A stretch of DNA of 64,000 bases from an uncultured Collinsella sp. (GCA_905209455.1 CAJLTA010000003.1:52262-116261); one strand, 5' to 3'; counted from the stretch's first letter, positions 45,340 to 54,175 are shown. Program-made: numbers and translations. The notes: a model not told the origin generated them from the sequence alone.

Positions 45340-46494
45340 TTACGAACGCTGCTGCGGCCTCCATGCGCTCACGTTGGCGTCGTACTGGTTAAGCGCGCTG
45401 TTGCCGCCTTGTGCGATGGGCGCCAGGATCTCGCTCTGACGGGCGCTCAGCGACTCGCCGTCGGGAATGGACAGCGAGATATCCCAGCTCTGGCAGATCA
45501 CGTCGACACGCTCGTACATCCACTGGGCAAGCTGCTTTAGATGATCGATATCCTCCGCATAGACCGTGTCGTCCTGAACCTTGAGGTTGTTGAGCTCATC
45601 CTGGGTCTTTTTAATCTGGTCGCGCAGGGCATAGGCGCTCTGCGACAGCTCCTGGCGGGTGGAAAGCGGTGTACGCAGATACCCGTTATTAAACGAATCG
45701 ATGACCTCGCCGATCTGATCCTCGTCGCTGTACGACACGATGGTCTGGTACAGGCCGTCGAGCCTGGTGTAGAGCTGGTCGTCGGTTAAGACGGTCTCCT
45801 CCTGAACGACCTCGGACGTATCCTCTTGCTTGGGCTCTTTCTCGGTGGCCTCGCCCTTTTGGCGCGACGGGAAGGTGGTCTTGGCGGCCTGGCCAAACTG
45901 GTCGTAGAAGCCGGGCATGACGCCCATGGGATCGGCAGTCACAAACCAATAGGCACCACCGCACACGGCGGCGAGCACCGCGATGACGATGAGCGGTTTG
46001 GGGATATGGCGCTTGTGTTTGTGATAGGCATCCTCGTCGGGGTGGACCTTGCGCTTGGGCTTTTGCTTTTTGGGCTGGGCATCATCACGCAGGGACACCG
46101 GCGTGGGGATATCGACCTTGGGGATGCCAAAATCCTTATCGAAGGCAGGCAGCACGCAAGTCTCGTTGGGGTCGGCCGCGTCGGAGAGCACCGCGGCGGC
46201 AGACGCCGGCGCATGGGGCACCTCGGTATCGATCTGCTCCTGCGTCAGGCGCGGAAAGCCGGCCGTACGTCCTGCGGCCAGGTCGGATGCGGCCGCGTCC
46301 TCGGAAAGGATGCCTGGCGCGGGGCGTCCGCACTTGGGACAGGTACGGTCATGCGGGGACAGACGAGCGCCGCAGCCGTCGCAGAACACGAACTCGGTAT
46401 GCTCGGGGCCATCGCCCGGACCAACGTAAGCGTTGCAATAGGGGCAGAACGAGGCGCCGTCCTCGATGGTCTTTAGGCAATGCGGGCAGATCAC
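45340..46494 (-). CDS. Double zinc-ribbon membrane protein of unknown function
   Basis: A 384-residue protein. Two CxxC-x10-CxxC zinc ribbons are at residues 3-20 (CPHC, CPYC) and 38-55 (CDGC, CPKC). A disordered linker, a basic patch (KKQKPKRKVHPDED), and one membrane helix at about 166-187 follow. The extracellular part (~200-384) is helical and rich in Glu/Gln. GTG 46494 starts just before the first ribbon and has GGAAAG eight bases upstream; the frame is open to TTG 46524. Such zinc-ribbon/membrane proteins are common in actinobacteria, but I cannot assign a function. Confidence 0.75.
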   Translation of the reverse strand: MICPHCLKTIEDGASFCPYCNAYVGPGDGPEHTEFVFCDGCGARLSPHDRTCPKCGRPAPGILSEDAAASDLAAGRTAGFPRLTQEQIDTEVPHAPASAAAVLSDAADPNETCVLPAFDKDFGIPKVDIPTPVSLRDDAQPKKQKPKRKVHPDEDAYHKHKRHIPKPLIVIAVLAAVCGGAYWFVTADPMGVMPGFYDQFGQAAKTTFPSRQKGEATEKEPKQEDTSEVVQEETVLTDDQLYTRLDGLYQTIVSYSDEDQIGEVIDSFNNGYLRTPLSTRQELSQSAYALRDQIKKTQDELNNLKVQDDTVYAEDIDHLKQLAQWMYERVDVICQSWDISLSIPDGESLSARQSEILAPIAQGGNSALNQYDANVSAWRPQQRS

Positions 46495-46592
46495 GGCATC
46501 TTCTTTCCGAAGCAATTCAAACAATTGAGGTTAGAGCATAACATCGACACGGCCCCACAAGCGCAAGGCACCAATTCAACATCCCCGCTCAC

Positions 46593-46669
46593 CCCTAAGT
46601 TGCGGTGAAATAGAGACTGAATAGGAGGTTAAAACGCTTAAACAGTCCCTATTTCACCGCAACTTAGGG
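46593..46669. repeat. 27-bp inverted repeat (26 of 27 pairs), MITE/REP-like
   Basis: Left arm 46593-46619 and right arm 46643-46669 are inverted copies with one mismatch, around a 23-base loop. The outer ends read CCCTAAGTTGCGG. It lies between the P-type ATPase stop and the zinc-ribbon gene. There is no T run on either side, so it is not a typical terminator; a dispersed intergenic repeat is my preferred reading. Confidence 0.85.
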
Positions 46670-46680
46670 AGGCGTTGGGG

Positions 46681-49431
46681 CTAGTCTTTCTTTACGGGCT
46701 TATTCTTCTTGCTTGGCATCGAGACCTTAATGCCCTGAGCCGATTTGGTCACGCGGGAGCGCTTGGTGCCCGTGCCCTTCTTTTTCTTGGACTGGGCTTT
46801 TTCCACGCCCTCGAGTGCACGGGCCTCGGCCTCACGGACAGTGCGCGCCTCACGGCGCTGCGCCATATCGGCGGCAACGCGCTTGGCAAAACGCTCGGCG
46901 GTCGATCCCGTCGAGCTCACCTTGCCGCCGCCGCGACCCAGGCGAACGCGCACGCCACGGCCAAAGCCGGTGGCCGCATGACGGCGACGGGGCTTAAGCG
47001 AGTCCATCATCGTGGCAAGCTTAAAGAACACCGCGCAGGTAAAGACGACGATAACTGCCAAAATGACAATCTGGCTCATCGACAGGTTGGCGATGGACAG
47101 CAGCCCCGGGAACCCGATAACACCCGTCAAAATACCGGCGACGACAAACACGAAAAGCACCACGCGCAAGGGCGTGAGAGGCTGCGAGATACGCCAGATT
47201 AGGCTGACGCTCGCCGCGCACGACGTGAGCAGGCACATGGTCGAAAGCGTAAGCTGACTAAAGCCAAATACGCGCGCCACAAAGATATCGAGTGCCGCGG
47301 CCAAAATGACCGCAATCGACGCCGGCAGCGCACGCTTAAGCACGTTGGTCAAGAACGACCCCTTCACGCGGGCGTTGTTGGGCTCCAGGCCCAGCACAAA
47401 GCCCGGCGCGCCGATGCAGAAGAAGTTGATGAGCGTCATCTGAATGGGCTCAAAGGGATACGGCGGCAGCGCGATGCACAGCGCCGCCAGGCCCATCGAG
47501 AAAAGCGTCTTAGTCAGAAAGAGCGCGGCGGAGCGCTGCAGGTTGTTGATAGAACGACGGCCCTCGGCCACCACAGCGGGCATCGAAGCAAAGTCGTTAT
47601 CGACGAGCACGATCTCGGCCACATTGCGCGCGGCATCGGAGCCGGCGGCCATCGCCACGGAGCAGTCGGCCTCCTTGAGCGCCAGCACGTCGTTGACGCC
47701 GTCGCCCGTCATGGCCACGGTGTGCCCGCGGCGTTTGAGCGCCTGTACGAGCTCGCGCTTCTGCTGCGGGGTCACGCGACCAAAGACGTGGTAACGGTCC
47801 ACTGCCGCATCAATCTTGGACGGCGTATCGAGCGTCGTGGCGTCGACGTAGGCATCGGCCCCAGGCACGCCCACCACGCGCGCGATTGACGACACCGTAC
47901 GTGGGTCGTCGCCGCTGATCACGTTGAGGGTCACGCCCTGCTCGTTAAAGTAGCCGATAGTCTCGGCCGCCGAGGTGCGAATCTCGTCGCGGATGGTCAC
48001 AAAGCCCACGGGTTCGGCCTCGCCCACCATATCGCCATCGGGCGTAAAGCCGTCCACGCGCGCCACCACGAGCACGCGGCAGGTATCGGCGAGCTCGGCC
48101 ACACGATTCTCGACCTGCGCAAATGCGCGATCAGAGAGCACAAACTGCGCGGCGCCCATCACATAGGAGCCCTGCGCAAACGACGCGCCGCTCCACTTTT
48201 TGGACGACGAGAACGGAATGACCGACAGCGGCTCGGATACCTCGACCGGACGATCGGCGTAGTAGTTGAGCAGCGCCTGGCAGGTCTCGTTGGCATCCGC
48301 CGAGGTCGCACGCGCCACGTTGGCAAGCGCAAAGTCGAGCACCGTGGTCTCGACGGGAACAGCCGCCTCGTCCGAGTCAGCGCCAAAGCCAACACCCTCA
48401 ACAGGTAGCGGGTAGGTGCCCTCGACCTCCATACGGCCCGAGGTAATGGTGCCCGTCTTGTCCAGGCACAGCACGTCGACGCGCGCGAGCGTCTCGATGC
48501 AGTAGAGCTGCTGTGCCAGCACCTTGCGACGCGCCAGGCGCACCGTGGCAATCGCGAGCACCGACGAGGTCAGCAGCACCAGGCCCTGAGGAATCATGCC
48601 CAGCAGGGCACCCACCGTGGACAGCAGCGCCGAAGAAGGCACACGACCGGCCAGCAGCTCGGAGAAGCACCAGGAAAGCGCGCTATCGCCCGGGGTTCCC
48701 GCGGCATCCCACAGCTCGCTCACACTCGAGGAAAAGAGCGCCAGACCAAGCGGAATCATGATAATGCTCGCGAATCGCACGATGGAGTTGAGCGCGTTCA
48801 TGATCTCGGAATTGACCTTTTTGACGTACTTGGCCTCGTTGTTGATCTTTGCCACGTAGTTATCGGCGCCGACATGGATCACGCGGGCGCGCAGCAGGCC
48901 CGAGTCGATAAAGCTGCCGCTCATGAGCTCGGAGCCGGGCTGTTTCTTGATGAGGTCGCTCTCGCCCGTCAGCAGGCTCTCGTTGACGAGCGCCTCGCCC
49001 GACACCACCACGGCGTCGGCGGGAATCTGGTCACCGCGCCCCAGGCGAATGATATCGTCGAGCACGATCTGGTCCAAGTCGAGCTCCACCTCGGCGCCGT
49101 CGCGCACCGCGATGGCCTTCTTAGAGGTGAGCAGCGTAAGCTTGTCGACCATCCGCTTGGAACGCATGGACTGAATGACGCCAATTGCCGTGTTCAAGAA
49201 CACCACAAACAGGAACGTCAGGTTCTTAAACGAACCCGTCAGCAACACCAAAATCGCCAAGACCACGTTGATCAAGTTAAACAGCGTGCAGAGGTTCTCG
49301 ATGATGAGCTCTTTGACCGACTTGGTCTTGAGCTCCATGTTGCGGTTGATCTTACCGGCGGCGATGCGCTCCTCGACCTCGGCGGTCGAGAGTCCGCGCT
49401 CGATATCCGTTGCTGCCATACCACGTCCCAT
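46681..49431 (-). CDS. P-type cation-transporting ATPase (CtpE-like)
   Basis: A 916-residue membrane pump. The dephosphorylation motif LLTGESD is near residue 155, the phosphorylation site CLDKTGTITSG near 323, and the hinge MTGDGVNDVLALKEADCS near 635. Membrane helix 4 carries MIPQGLVLL instead of the CPC of heavy-metal pumps, and no N-terminal metal-binding domain is present. These point to a Ca/Mg-type or CtpE-like subfamily; the ion is unknown. The last ~110 residues form a Lys/Arg-rich cytoplasmic tail (QSKKKKGTGTKRSRVTKS). I start at ATG 49431; the open frame further up runs into a terminator and a tRNA. Confidence 0.9.
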   Translation of the reverse strand: MGRGMAATDIERGLSTAEVEERIAAGKINRNMELKTKSVKELIIENLCTLFNLINVVLAILVLLTGSFKNLTFLFVVFLNTAIGVIQSMRSKRMVDKLTLLTSKKAIAVRDGAEVELDLDQIVLDDIIRLGRGDQIPADAVVVSGEALVNESLLTGESDLIKKQPGSELMSGSFIDSGLLRARVIHVGADNYVAKINNEAKYVKKVNSEIMNALNSIVRFASIIMIPLGLALFSSSVSELWDAAGTPGDSALSWCFSELLAGRVPSSALLSTVGALLGMIPQGLVLLTSSVLAIATVRLARRKVLAQQLYCIETLARVDVLCLDKTGTITSGRMEVEGTYPLPVEGVGFGADSDEAAVPVETTVLDFALANVARATSADANETCQALLNYYADRPVEVSEPLSVIPFSSSKKWSGASFAQGSYVMGAAQFVLSDRAFAQVENRVAELADTCRVLVVARVDGFTPDGDMVGEAEPVGFVTIRDEIRTSAAETIGYFNEQGVTLNVISGDDPRTVSSIARVVGVPGADAYVDATTLDTPSKIDAAVDRYHVFGRVTPQQKRELVQALKRRGHTVAMTGDGVNDVLALKEADCSVAMAAGSDAARNVAEIVLVDNDFASMPAVVAEGRRSINNLQRSAALFLTKTLFSMGLAALCIALPPYPFEPIQMTLINFFCIGAPGFVLGLEPNNARVKGSFLTNVLKRALPASIAVILAAALDIFVARVFGFSQLTLSTMCLLTSCAASVSLIWRISQPLTPLRVVLFVFVVAGILTGVIGFPGLLSIANLSMSQIVILAVIVVFTCAVFFKLATMMDSLKPRRRHAATGFGRGVRVRLGRGGGKVSSTGSTAERFAKRVAADMAQRREARTVREAEARALEGVEKAQSKKKKGTGTKRSRVTKSAQGIKVSMPSKKNKPVKKD

Positions 49432-49447
49432 CACGTCGCGTCGGTAT

Positions 49448-49483
49448 AAGAAAACCGCCCGGACCATGCGAGGTTCGGACGGT
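49448..49483 (-). terminator. Intrinsic terminator after tRNA-Arg(CCG)
   Basis: ACCGTCCG and CGGGCGGT form the stem, followed on the minus strand by TTTTCTTAT. It lies between the tRNA and the P-type ATPase start. Confidence 0.75.
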
Positions 49484-49494
49484 CTTACGTTCGA

Positions 49495-49571
49495 TGGTGC
49501 CCCATGTTGGATTCGAACCAACGGCCTTCTGCTCCGGAGGCAGACGCTCTAATCCCCTGAGCTAATAGGGC
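49495..49571 (-). tRNA. tRNA-Arg (anticodon CCG)
   Basis: The cloverleaf is complete: acceptor GCCCTAT/ATGGGGC, D arm GCTC/GAGC, anticodon stem TCTGC/GCAGA with loop CTCCGGA, and T arm GTTGG/CCAAC with TTCGAAT. Anticodon CCG reads CGG. The 3' CCA is encoded (49495-49497). Confidence 0.97.
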
Positions 49572-49582
49572 GAACGGTAGGC

Positions 49583-49612
49583 ATTATACCCAAGTGCGCC
49601 ACGGGCTAACAA
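49583..49612 (-). promoter_or_regulatory. Promoter for tRNA-Arg(CCG)
   Basis: Perfect TATAAT (49583-49588) and TTGTTA (49607-49612), spaced by 18 bases on the minus strand. The -10 ends 11 bases before the tRNA. Confidence 0.8.
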
Positions 49613-49665
49613 AATAATAGAAAAAGCTTTGCAATTACGTGGGAGACGCGCCGCAAAGGCCCACT

Positions 49666-49697
49666 TTAGAACGCAAAAGTGAAACAATTAGTATAAA
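49666..49697 (+). promoter_or_regulatory. Promoter of the aromatic amino acid operon
   Basis: TTAGAA (49666-49671) is 17 bases from TAGTAT (49689-49694), overlapping TATAAA (49692-49697). Either -10 puts transcription start at about 49701-49704, right at an ATG (49703). Confidence 0.55.
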
Positions 49698-49716
49698 CTC
49701 ACATGCACCATATATT

Positions 49717-49741
49717 ACGGCTCGCGATGCGAGCCGTTTTT
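49717..49741 (+). promoter_or_regulatory. Terminator-like hairpin in the aroF leader (possible attenuator)
   Basis: ACGGCTCGC and GCGAGCCGT form a perfect 9-bp stem with a GAT loop, followed by an uninterrupted TTTTT. It lies ~15 bases after the probable transcription start and 34 bases before the aroF ATG. No plus-strand gene precedes it, so it must act on the aro operon or have another role. Confidence 0.7.
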
Positions 49742-49774
49742 GCAAGGGCTATCCATCGAGGTGAGAGGCACACC

Positions 49775-50800
49775 ATGATTGCGATTTTAAAGCAGAGCGC
49801 CAGCGACGAGGCCGTAAGCCACATTGTTAGCTGGATCGAGAAAAAGGGACTCAAGACCGATGTCTCGCGCGGCGAGAACGAGACCATCATCGGCCTGGTG
49901 GGCGACACGACCAAGATCGACCCGTTCCTGCTCGAATCCATGGACGTCGTCGAGCGCGTGCAGCGCGTCTCCGAGCCGTTCAAGCGCGCCAACCGCAAGT
50001 TCCACCCCGAGGACTCCGTCATCGACTGCGGCCACGGCGTCAAGATCGGCGGCGACCAGTTCCAGGTCATCGCCGGCCCGTGCTCCGTCGAGGGCGAGAA
50101 CCTCATCCGCATCGCCCGCCGCGTGAAGGCCGCCGGCGCCACGATGCTGCGCGGCGGCGCCTACAAGCCCCGCACCTCCCCGTACGCCTACCAGGGCATG
50201 GGTCCCGCCGGCCTGGACCTGCTGTGCGAGGCATCCGCCGAGCTCGACATGCCGATCGTCACCGAGATCATGGACCCGCGCGACGTGCAGGTCTTCCTCG
50301 ACAAGAAGATCGACGTCATGCAGATCGGCGCTCGCAACGCCCAGAACTTCCCCCTGCTCAAGGAGGTCGGCAAGACGCAGACCCCGATCCTGCTCAAGCG
50401 CGGCATGTCCGGCACCGTCGACGAGCTGCTTATGGCAGCCGAGTACATCATGAGCGAGGGCAACGATAACGTCATCCTGTGCGAGCGCGGCATCCGCACC
50501 TTCGAGACCCGCACCCGCAACACCTTCGATCTCAACGCCGTGCCGGTGCTGCACCACCTGTCGCACCTGCCCGTCGTCGCCGACCCCAGCCACGCCACCG
50601 GTTACACCCGCTATGTTGAGCCCATGGCGCTCGCCGCGACTGCCTGCGGCGCCAACGGTCTGGAGATCGAGGTCCACGACGACCCGAGCCACGCTTGGTC
50701 CGACGGTGCCCAGGCCCTCACCCCCGACCAGTTCGACGACACCATGTGCCGCATCCGCGCCATCCGCGAGGTCGTCTGCCAAGAGACCGTTCAGGAGTAG
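49775..50800 (+). CDS. aroF: 3-deoxy-7-phosphoheptulonate synthase (DAHP synthase), type I beta
   Basis: First shikimate-pathway enzyme, joining PEP and erythrose 4-phosphate. It has 341 residues. Residues 1-70 form a ferredoxin-like regulatory domain (ILKQSASDEAVSHIVSWIEK), which in related enzymes gives tyrosine or phenylalanine feedback. The barrel has AGPCSVEGENL, LRGGAYKPRTSPYAYQG, ILLKRGM and PVVADPSHATG. ATG 49775 has GAGAGG six bases upstream. The frame is open to an upstream ATG at 49703, which would add 24 residues across the leader hairpin. Confidence 0.96.
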   Translation: MIAILKQSASDEAVSHIVSWIEKKGLKTDVSRGENETIIGLVGDTTKIDPFLLESMDVVERVQRVSEPFKRANRKFHPEDSVIDCGHGVKIGGDQFQVIAGPCSVEGENLIRIARRVKAAGATMLRGGAYKPRTSPYAYQGMGPAGLDLLCEASAELDMPIVTEIMDPRDVQVFLDKKIDVMQIGARNAQNFPLLKEVGKTQTPILLKRGMSGTVDELLMAAEYIMSEGNDNVILCERGIRTFETRTRNTFDLNAVPVLHHLSHLPVVADPSHATGYTRYVEPMALAATACGANGLEIEVHDDPSHAWSDGAQALTPDQFDDTMCRIRAIREVVCQETVQE

Positions 50801-50803
50801 CCC

Positions 50804-51718
50804 ATGGGTACGGTGAGAAACGCACGCGTTAACCAGGGTGGCCCCAAGTGCGCCGGCATCGTGGGCCTTGGCCTCATCGGCGGTAGCTTTGCCCGCGGCT
50901 ATGCACAGGCGGGCGTCCGCGTGCTGGCCTGGGACCCCGATGACGATGTCATGACGGCCGCCAGCATGGGCACTGTCGCCGGAGAGCTCAACGACAAGAC
51001 ACTCGGCGAATGCGACATCATCGTCCTGGCTTGCTACCCCGAGGCATGCATCGAGTGGCTCGAGACGCACGCCATGGCGCTCGCCGACGCCACCGACACC
51101 GACGCCATCATGGGCCCCGTGGTGATCGACACGGTGGGCGTCAAGGGCATCGTGTGCGAACGTGCCTTTGAGCTTGCCCGCGAGCACGGCTTTTACTTTG
51201 TGGGCGCGCACCCCATGGCGGGCACCCAGTTCTCGGGCTACGCTAACTCTCGTGCCGACCTGTTCCAGGGCGCCCCGCTGGTGCTCGTACCGCCCGCGGT
51301 AGACGATGCGCTCAAGCTGGAGCTTTTGGGCCAGGTGCGCGAGATGGTGCGCCCCTTGGGCTTTGGCAAGTTCAGCGTGACCAGCGCCGCCGAGCACGAC
51401 CGCGTCATCGCCTTCACGAGCCAGCTTGCGCACGTGGTATCCAACGCCTACGTCAAAAGCCCCACCGCCCAGGTCCACCACGGCTTTTCGGCCGGTAGCT
51501 ACCGCGATCTCACCCGCGTGGCGCACCTCAACCCGCAAATGTGGTCCGAGCTCATGATCGACGACGCCGACGCGCTCGCCTTCGAGATCGACCATCTGAT
51601 CGAGTCGCTTGGCGCCTACAGCCGTGCGCTCAAGGACCGCGACCAGCGCTATCTGGAGAATCTCCTTGCCGAGGGCGACCGCATTAAGCGCGCACTCGAC
51701 GACGAGGCCTCCCACTAG
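50804..51718 (+). CDS. tyrA: Prephenate dehydrogenase
   Basis: NAD(P)-dependent enzyme making 4-hydroxyphenylpyruvate for tyrosine. The 304-residue protein has a Rossmann motif GIVGLGLIGGSFARG, the catalytic HPMAGTQFSGY and a helical dimerisation domain with FTSQLAHVVSNAYV. No ACT domain is present, so tyrosine control is likely exerted elsewhere. ATG 50804 has AGGAG, part of the previous gene's end, six bases before it; the gap to aroF is three bases. Confidence 0.95.
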   Translation: MGTVRNARVNQGGPKCAGIVGLGLIGGSFARGYAQAGVRVLAWDPDDDVMTAASMGTVAGELNDKTLGECDIIVLACYPEACIEWLETHAMALADATDTDAIMGPVVIDTVGVKGIVCERAFELAREHGFYFVGAHPMAGTQFSGYANSRADLFQGAPLVLVPPAVDDALKLELLGQVREMVRPLGFGKFSVTSAAEHDRVIAFTSQLAHVVSNAYVKSPTAQVHHGFSAGSYRDLTRVAHLNPQMWSELMIDDADALAFEIDHLIESLGAYSRALKDRDQRYLENLLAEGDRIKRALDDEASH

Positions 51719-51754
51719 ACCACCTATCACGCCAGGTCGAAAGGACCGAAGCTT

Positions 51755-52861
51755 ATGGCGATTACCATCGATATCGACACCGCACGCCCCTACCAGGTGC
51801 ATGTTGGCACGTTTTTGCTGGAGCAGGCGGGACCGCTCGTGCGCGCCACTGCCGGCGGCACCAAGGCCGTCATCGTGACGGACACCAACGTAGGCCCGCT
51901 CTACCAGATGCCCGTTAAGCAGAGCCTGGAGGCATCAGGCTACGAGGTGAGCATCTGCACCTTCGAGGCCGGCGAGGCCCATAAGCGCGCCGAAACCTAT
52001 GTTGCCATTTTGGAGTTTGTGGCCGAGCACGAGCTTTCGCGCTCCGACGTGATCGTGGCACTCGGGGGCGGCGTCGTGGGCGATGTGGCGGGCTTTATGG
52101 CCGCGACCTACATGCGCGGCTGCAAGTTTGTGCAGATCCCGACGAGCCTGCTCGCCATGGTGGATTCGTCGGTGGGCGGCAAGACCGCCATCGACCTGGC
52201 TGCCGGCAAGAACTTGGCCGGCGCCTTTTGGCAGCCGAGCGTGGTTATCGCCGACGTGGGGTGCCTGGCCACCCTCACGCCCGAGCAGTTCGCCGACGGC
52301 TGCGGCGAGGTCGTCAAGCACGCCGTGATCGCCGACCCGGAGCTTTTCGCCGAGCTGGAGAAGACCCCGCTCACGCTGGAGCTGCTCAACCGCGATGTGG
52401 CCCGCGTAGCACTCATCATCGCCCGCAACATCGACATCAAGCGCGCCGTGGTCGTCGCCGACGAGCACGAAACCAACCAGCGCAAGCTGCTCAACTTTGG
52501 ACACAGCGCCGGACACGCCGTCGAGGCCTGCGAGCACTTTGAGCTCGGACACGGCAACTGCGTGTCGATCGGCATGGGCATCATCACGCGCGCCGCGGCC
52601 CTGCACGGCGTTTGCGATGCTGCACTGCCCGGCCGTATTGAGGAGCTCTGCGCCCGCCACGGCCTCAAGACCCGCTGCGACCTCAATGCCGATGCCGTCT
52701 TTGCCGAGGCGCTCCACGACAAGAAGCGCGCGGGCGACACCATCGACCTGGTGATTCCGCACGGCATTGGCCGCTGCAGCATCGACCGCACGCCGCTTTC
52801 CACTTTCCACAAACTCATTGCCGAGGGCCTCGGCCAGAAGGGAGACGCATCCGCATGCTAG
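51755..52861 (+). CDS. aroB: 3-dehydroquinate synthase
   Basis: Second shikimate-pathway enzyme (368 residues), NAD- and metal-dependent. Conserved: VALGGGVVGDVAGFMAATYM, PTSLLAMVDSSVGGKTAIDL, the metal ligands in CGEVVKHAVI and LNFGHSAGHAVEAC. It ends at 52861, overlapping the aroA start by seven bases, so translation is coupled. AAAGGA is 12 bases upstream of ATG 51755. Confidence 0.97.
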   Translation: MAITIDIDTARPYQVHVGTFLLEQAGPLVRATAGGTKAVIVTDTNVGPLYQMPVKQSLEASGYEVSICTFEAGEAHKRAETYVAILEFVAEHELSRSDVIVALGGGVVGDVAGFMAATYMRGCKFVQIPTSLLAMVDSSVGGKTAIDLAAGKNLAGAFWQPSVVIADVGCLATLTPEQFADGCGEVVKHAVIADPELFAELEKTPLTLELLNRDVARVALIIARNIDIKRAVVVADEHETNQRKLLNFGHSAGHAVEACEHFELGHGNCVSIGMGIITRAAALHGVCDAALPGRIEELCARHGLKTRCDLNADAVFAEALHDKKRAGDTIDLVIPHGIGRCSIDRTPLSTFHKLIAEGLGQKGDASAC

Positions 52862-54174
52862 CCCGCATCACCCCGTCCCCGCTTAAGGGCACCGTTCCCG
52901 CCATCGCGTCCAAGTCGATGGCGCACCGTCTCATCATCTGCGCTGCCCTTGCCAACGGCGAGACACACGTCACCTGCAACACCACCTGCGCCGATATTGA
53001 GGCCACGGTCCGCTGCCTCACGGCGCTCGGCGCCCGCATCGAGACCGTCGAGGACGGCTTCCAGGTCCACCCCACCATGAAGAGCATTGAGTTCGGCCTA
53101 CTCAAGGCCCTTGCCGGCGGCACGCTCGACTGCGGCGAGAGCGGCTCCACGCTCCGCTTTATGCTGCCCGTCGCCTGCGCGCTGGGGGCAGAGGCAACCT
53201 TTGTGGGACAGGGCCGCCTAGGCGCACGCCCGCTGTCCCCGCTCTCGGACGAGATCATTGCCGCCGGCTGCGACCTACAGGGTCTGGGCGGTTTTCCGCT
53301 CAAGACAAGCGGACGCATGCGCCCGGGCACCTTTGTGCTGCCGGGCAACGTAAGCTCGCAGTACATCTCGGGCCTGCTGCTGGCAGCCCCGTTGCTCGCC
53401 CAGCCCTCCTGTGTGCAGGTAACTGGCCTCATTGAGAGCCGCCCCTACATCAACCTAACGATCCAGGCCATGAAGGCCTTTGGCGTTGAGGTCAACGTCG
53501 AGCGCATTCCGGCCAAGGACGGCCAGCCCGAGGTCACGAACTTCCGCGTGAGCAGCGGCTCGTACCGCACGCCCGGCAGCGTGGCCGTCGAGGGCGACTG
53601 GTCCAACGCTGCCTTTTGGCTGTGTGCCGGCGCTATCGGCACCGACCCCATCACCGTCGAGGGCGTGTCCCTGAGCTCCGCACAGGGCGACCGCAACGTG
53701 CTTGCCGCGCTTTCGCGCTTTGGCGCCCGCATCGTGCGCTCCACCAACGCCGCCACCGTGCAGTCCGACAAGCTCGCCGGCTTTGAGATGAGCGCCCACG
53801 ACATTCCCGACCTGGTGCCCGTTATCTCGGCCGTGGCCTCGCTGGCACAGGGCCGCACCTTTATCCGCGATTGCGCCCGCCTGCGTATCAAGGAATCCGA
53901 CCGCCTGGCCACCACCACCCGCGAGCTCACCGCGCTGGGCGCGCAGGTGCGTATTGCCGGCGACGACCTCATCATCAAGGGCGTCGATGCCTTTACCGGC
54001 GGCGAGGTCGATTCGCACAACGACCACCGCATCGCCATGATGGCCGCCATCGCCGCGAGCCGTGCCACCGGCGAGGTCGTGATCCACGGCGCCGAGGCCG
54101 TCAACAAGTCCTATCCCGATTTTTTCGACCACTACCGCCTGCTGGGCGGCAAGGTCACACTCGAGGAGGAATAG
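52855..54174 (+). CDS. aroA: 3-phosphoshikimate 1-carboxyvinyltransferase (EPSP synthase)
   Basis: Transfers enolpyruvyl from PEP to shikimate 3-phosphate; glyphosate target in the family. Of 439 residues. The N-terminus has IASKSMAHRLIICAAL, then DCGESGSTLRFMLPVACALG, the catalytic LRIKESDRLA and DHRIAMMAAIAA. The ESGSTLRF form of the PEP loop differs from the NAGTAMRPL form of enteric AroA. The ATG lies within the last codons of aroB. Confidence 0.97.
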   Translation: MLARITPSPLKGTVPAIASKSMAHRLIICAALANGETHVTCNTTCADIEATVRCLTALGARIETVEDGFQVHPTMKSIEFGLLKALAGGTLDCGESGSTLRFMLPVACALGAEATFVGQGRLGARPLSPLSDEIIAAGCDLQGLGGFPLKTSGRMRPGTFVLPGNVSSQYISGLLLAAPLLAQPSCVQVTGLIESRPYINLTIQAMKAFGVEVNVERIPAKDGQPEVTNFRVSSGSYRTPGSVAVEGDWSNAAFWLCAGAIGTDPITVEGVSLSSAQGDRNVLAALSRFGARIVRSTNAATVQSDKLAGFEMSAHDIPDLVPVISAVASLAQGRTFIRDCARLRIKESDRLATTTRELTALGAQVRIAGDDLIIKGVDAFTGGEVDSHNDHRIAMMAAIAASRATGEVVIHGAEAVNKSYPDFFDHYRLLGGKVTLEEE

Positions 54175-54175
54175 C

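Noticed and set aside
49432..49521. N-terminal extension of the P-type ATPase
   Set aside because: The extra codons run through the tRNA-Arg(CCG) 3' end and its terminator; the protein fits the family from ATG 49431.
49572..49700. T-box or classical leader-peptide attenuator in front of aroF
   Set aside because: No T-box consensus and no run of Trp, Tyr or Phe codons; only the single hairpin described in the findings.
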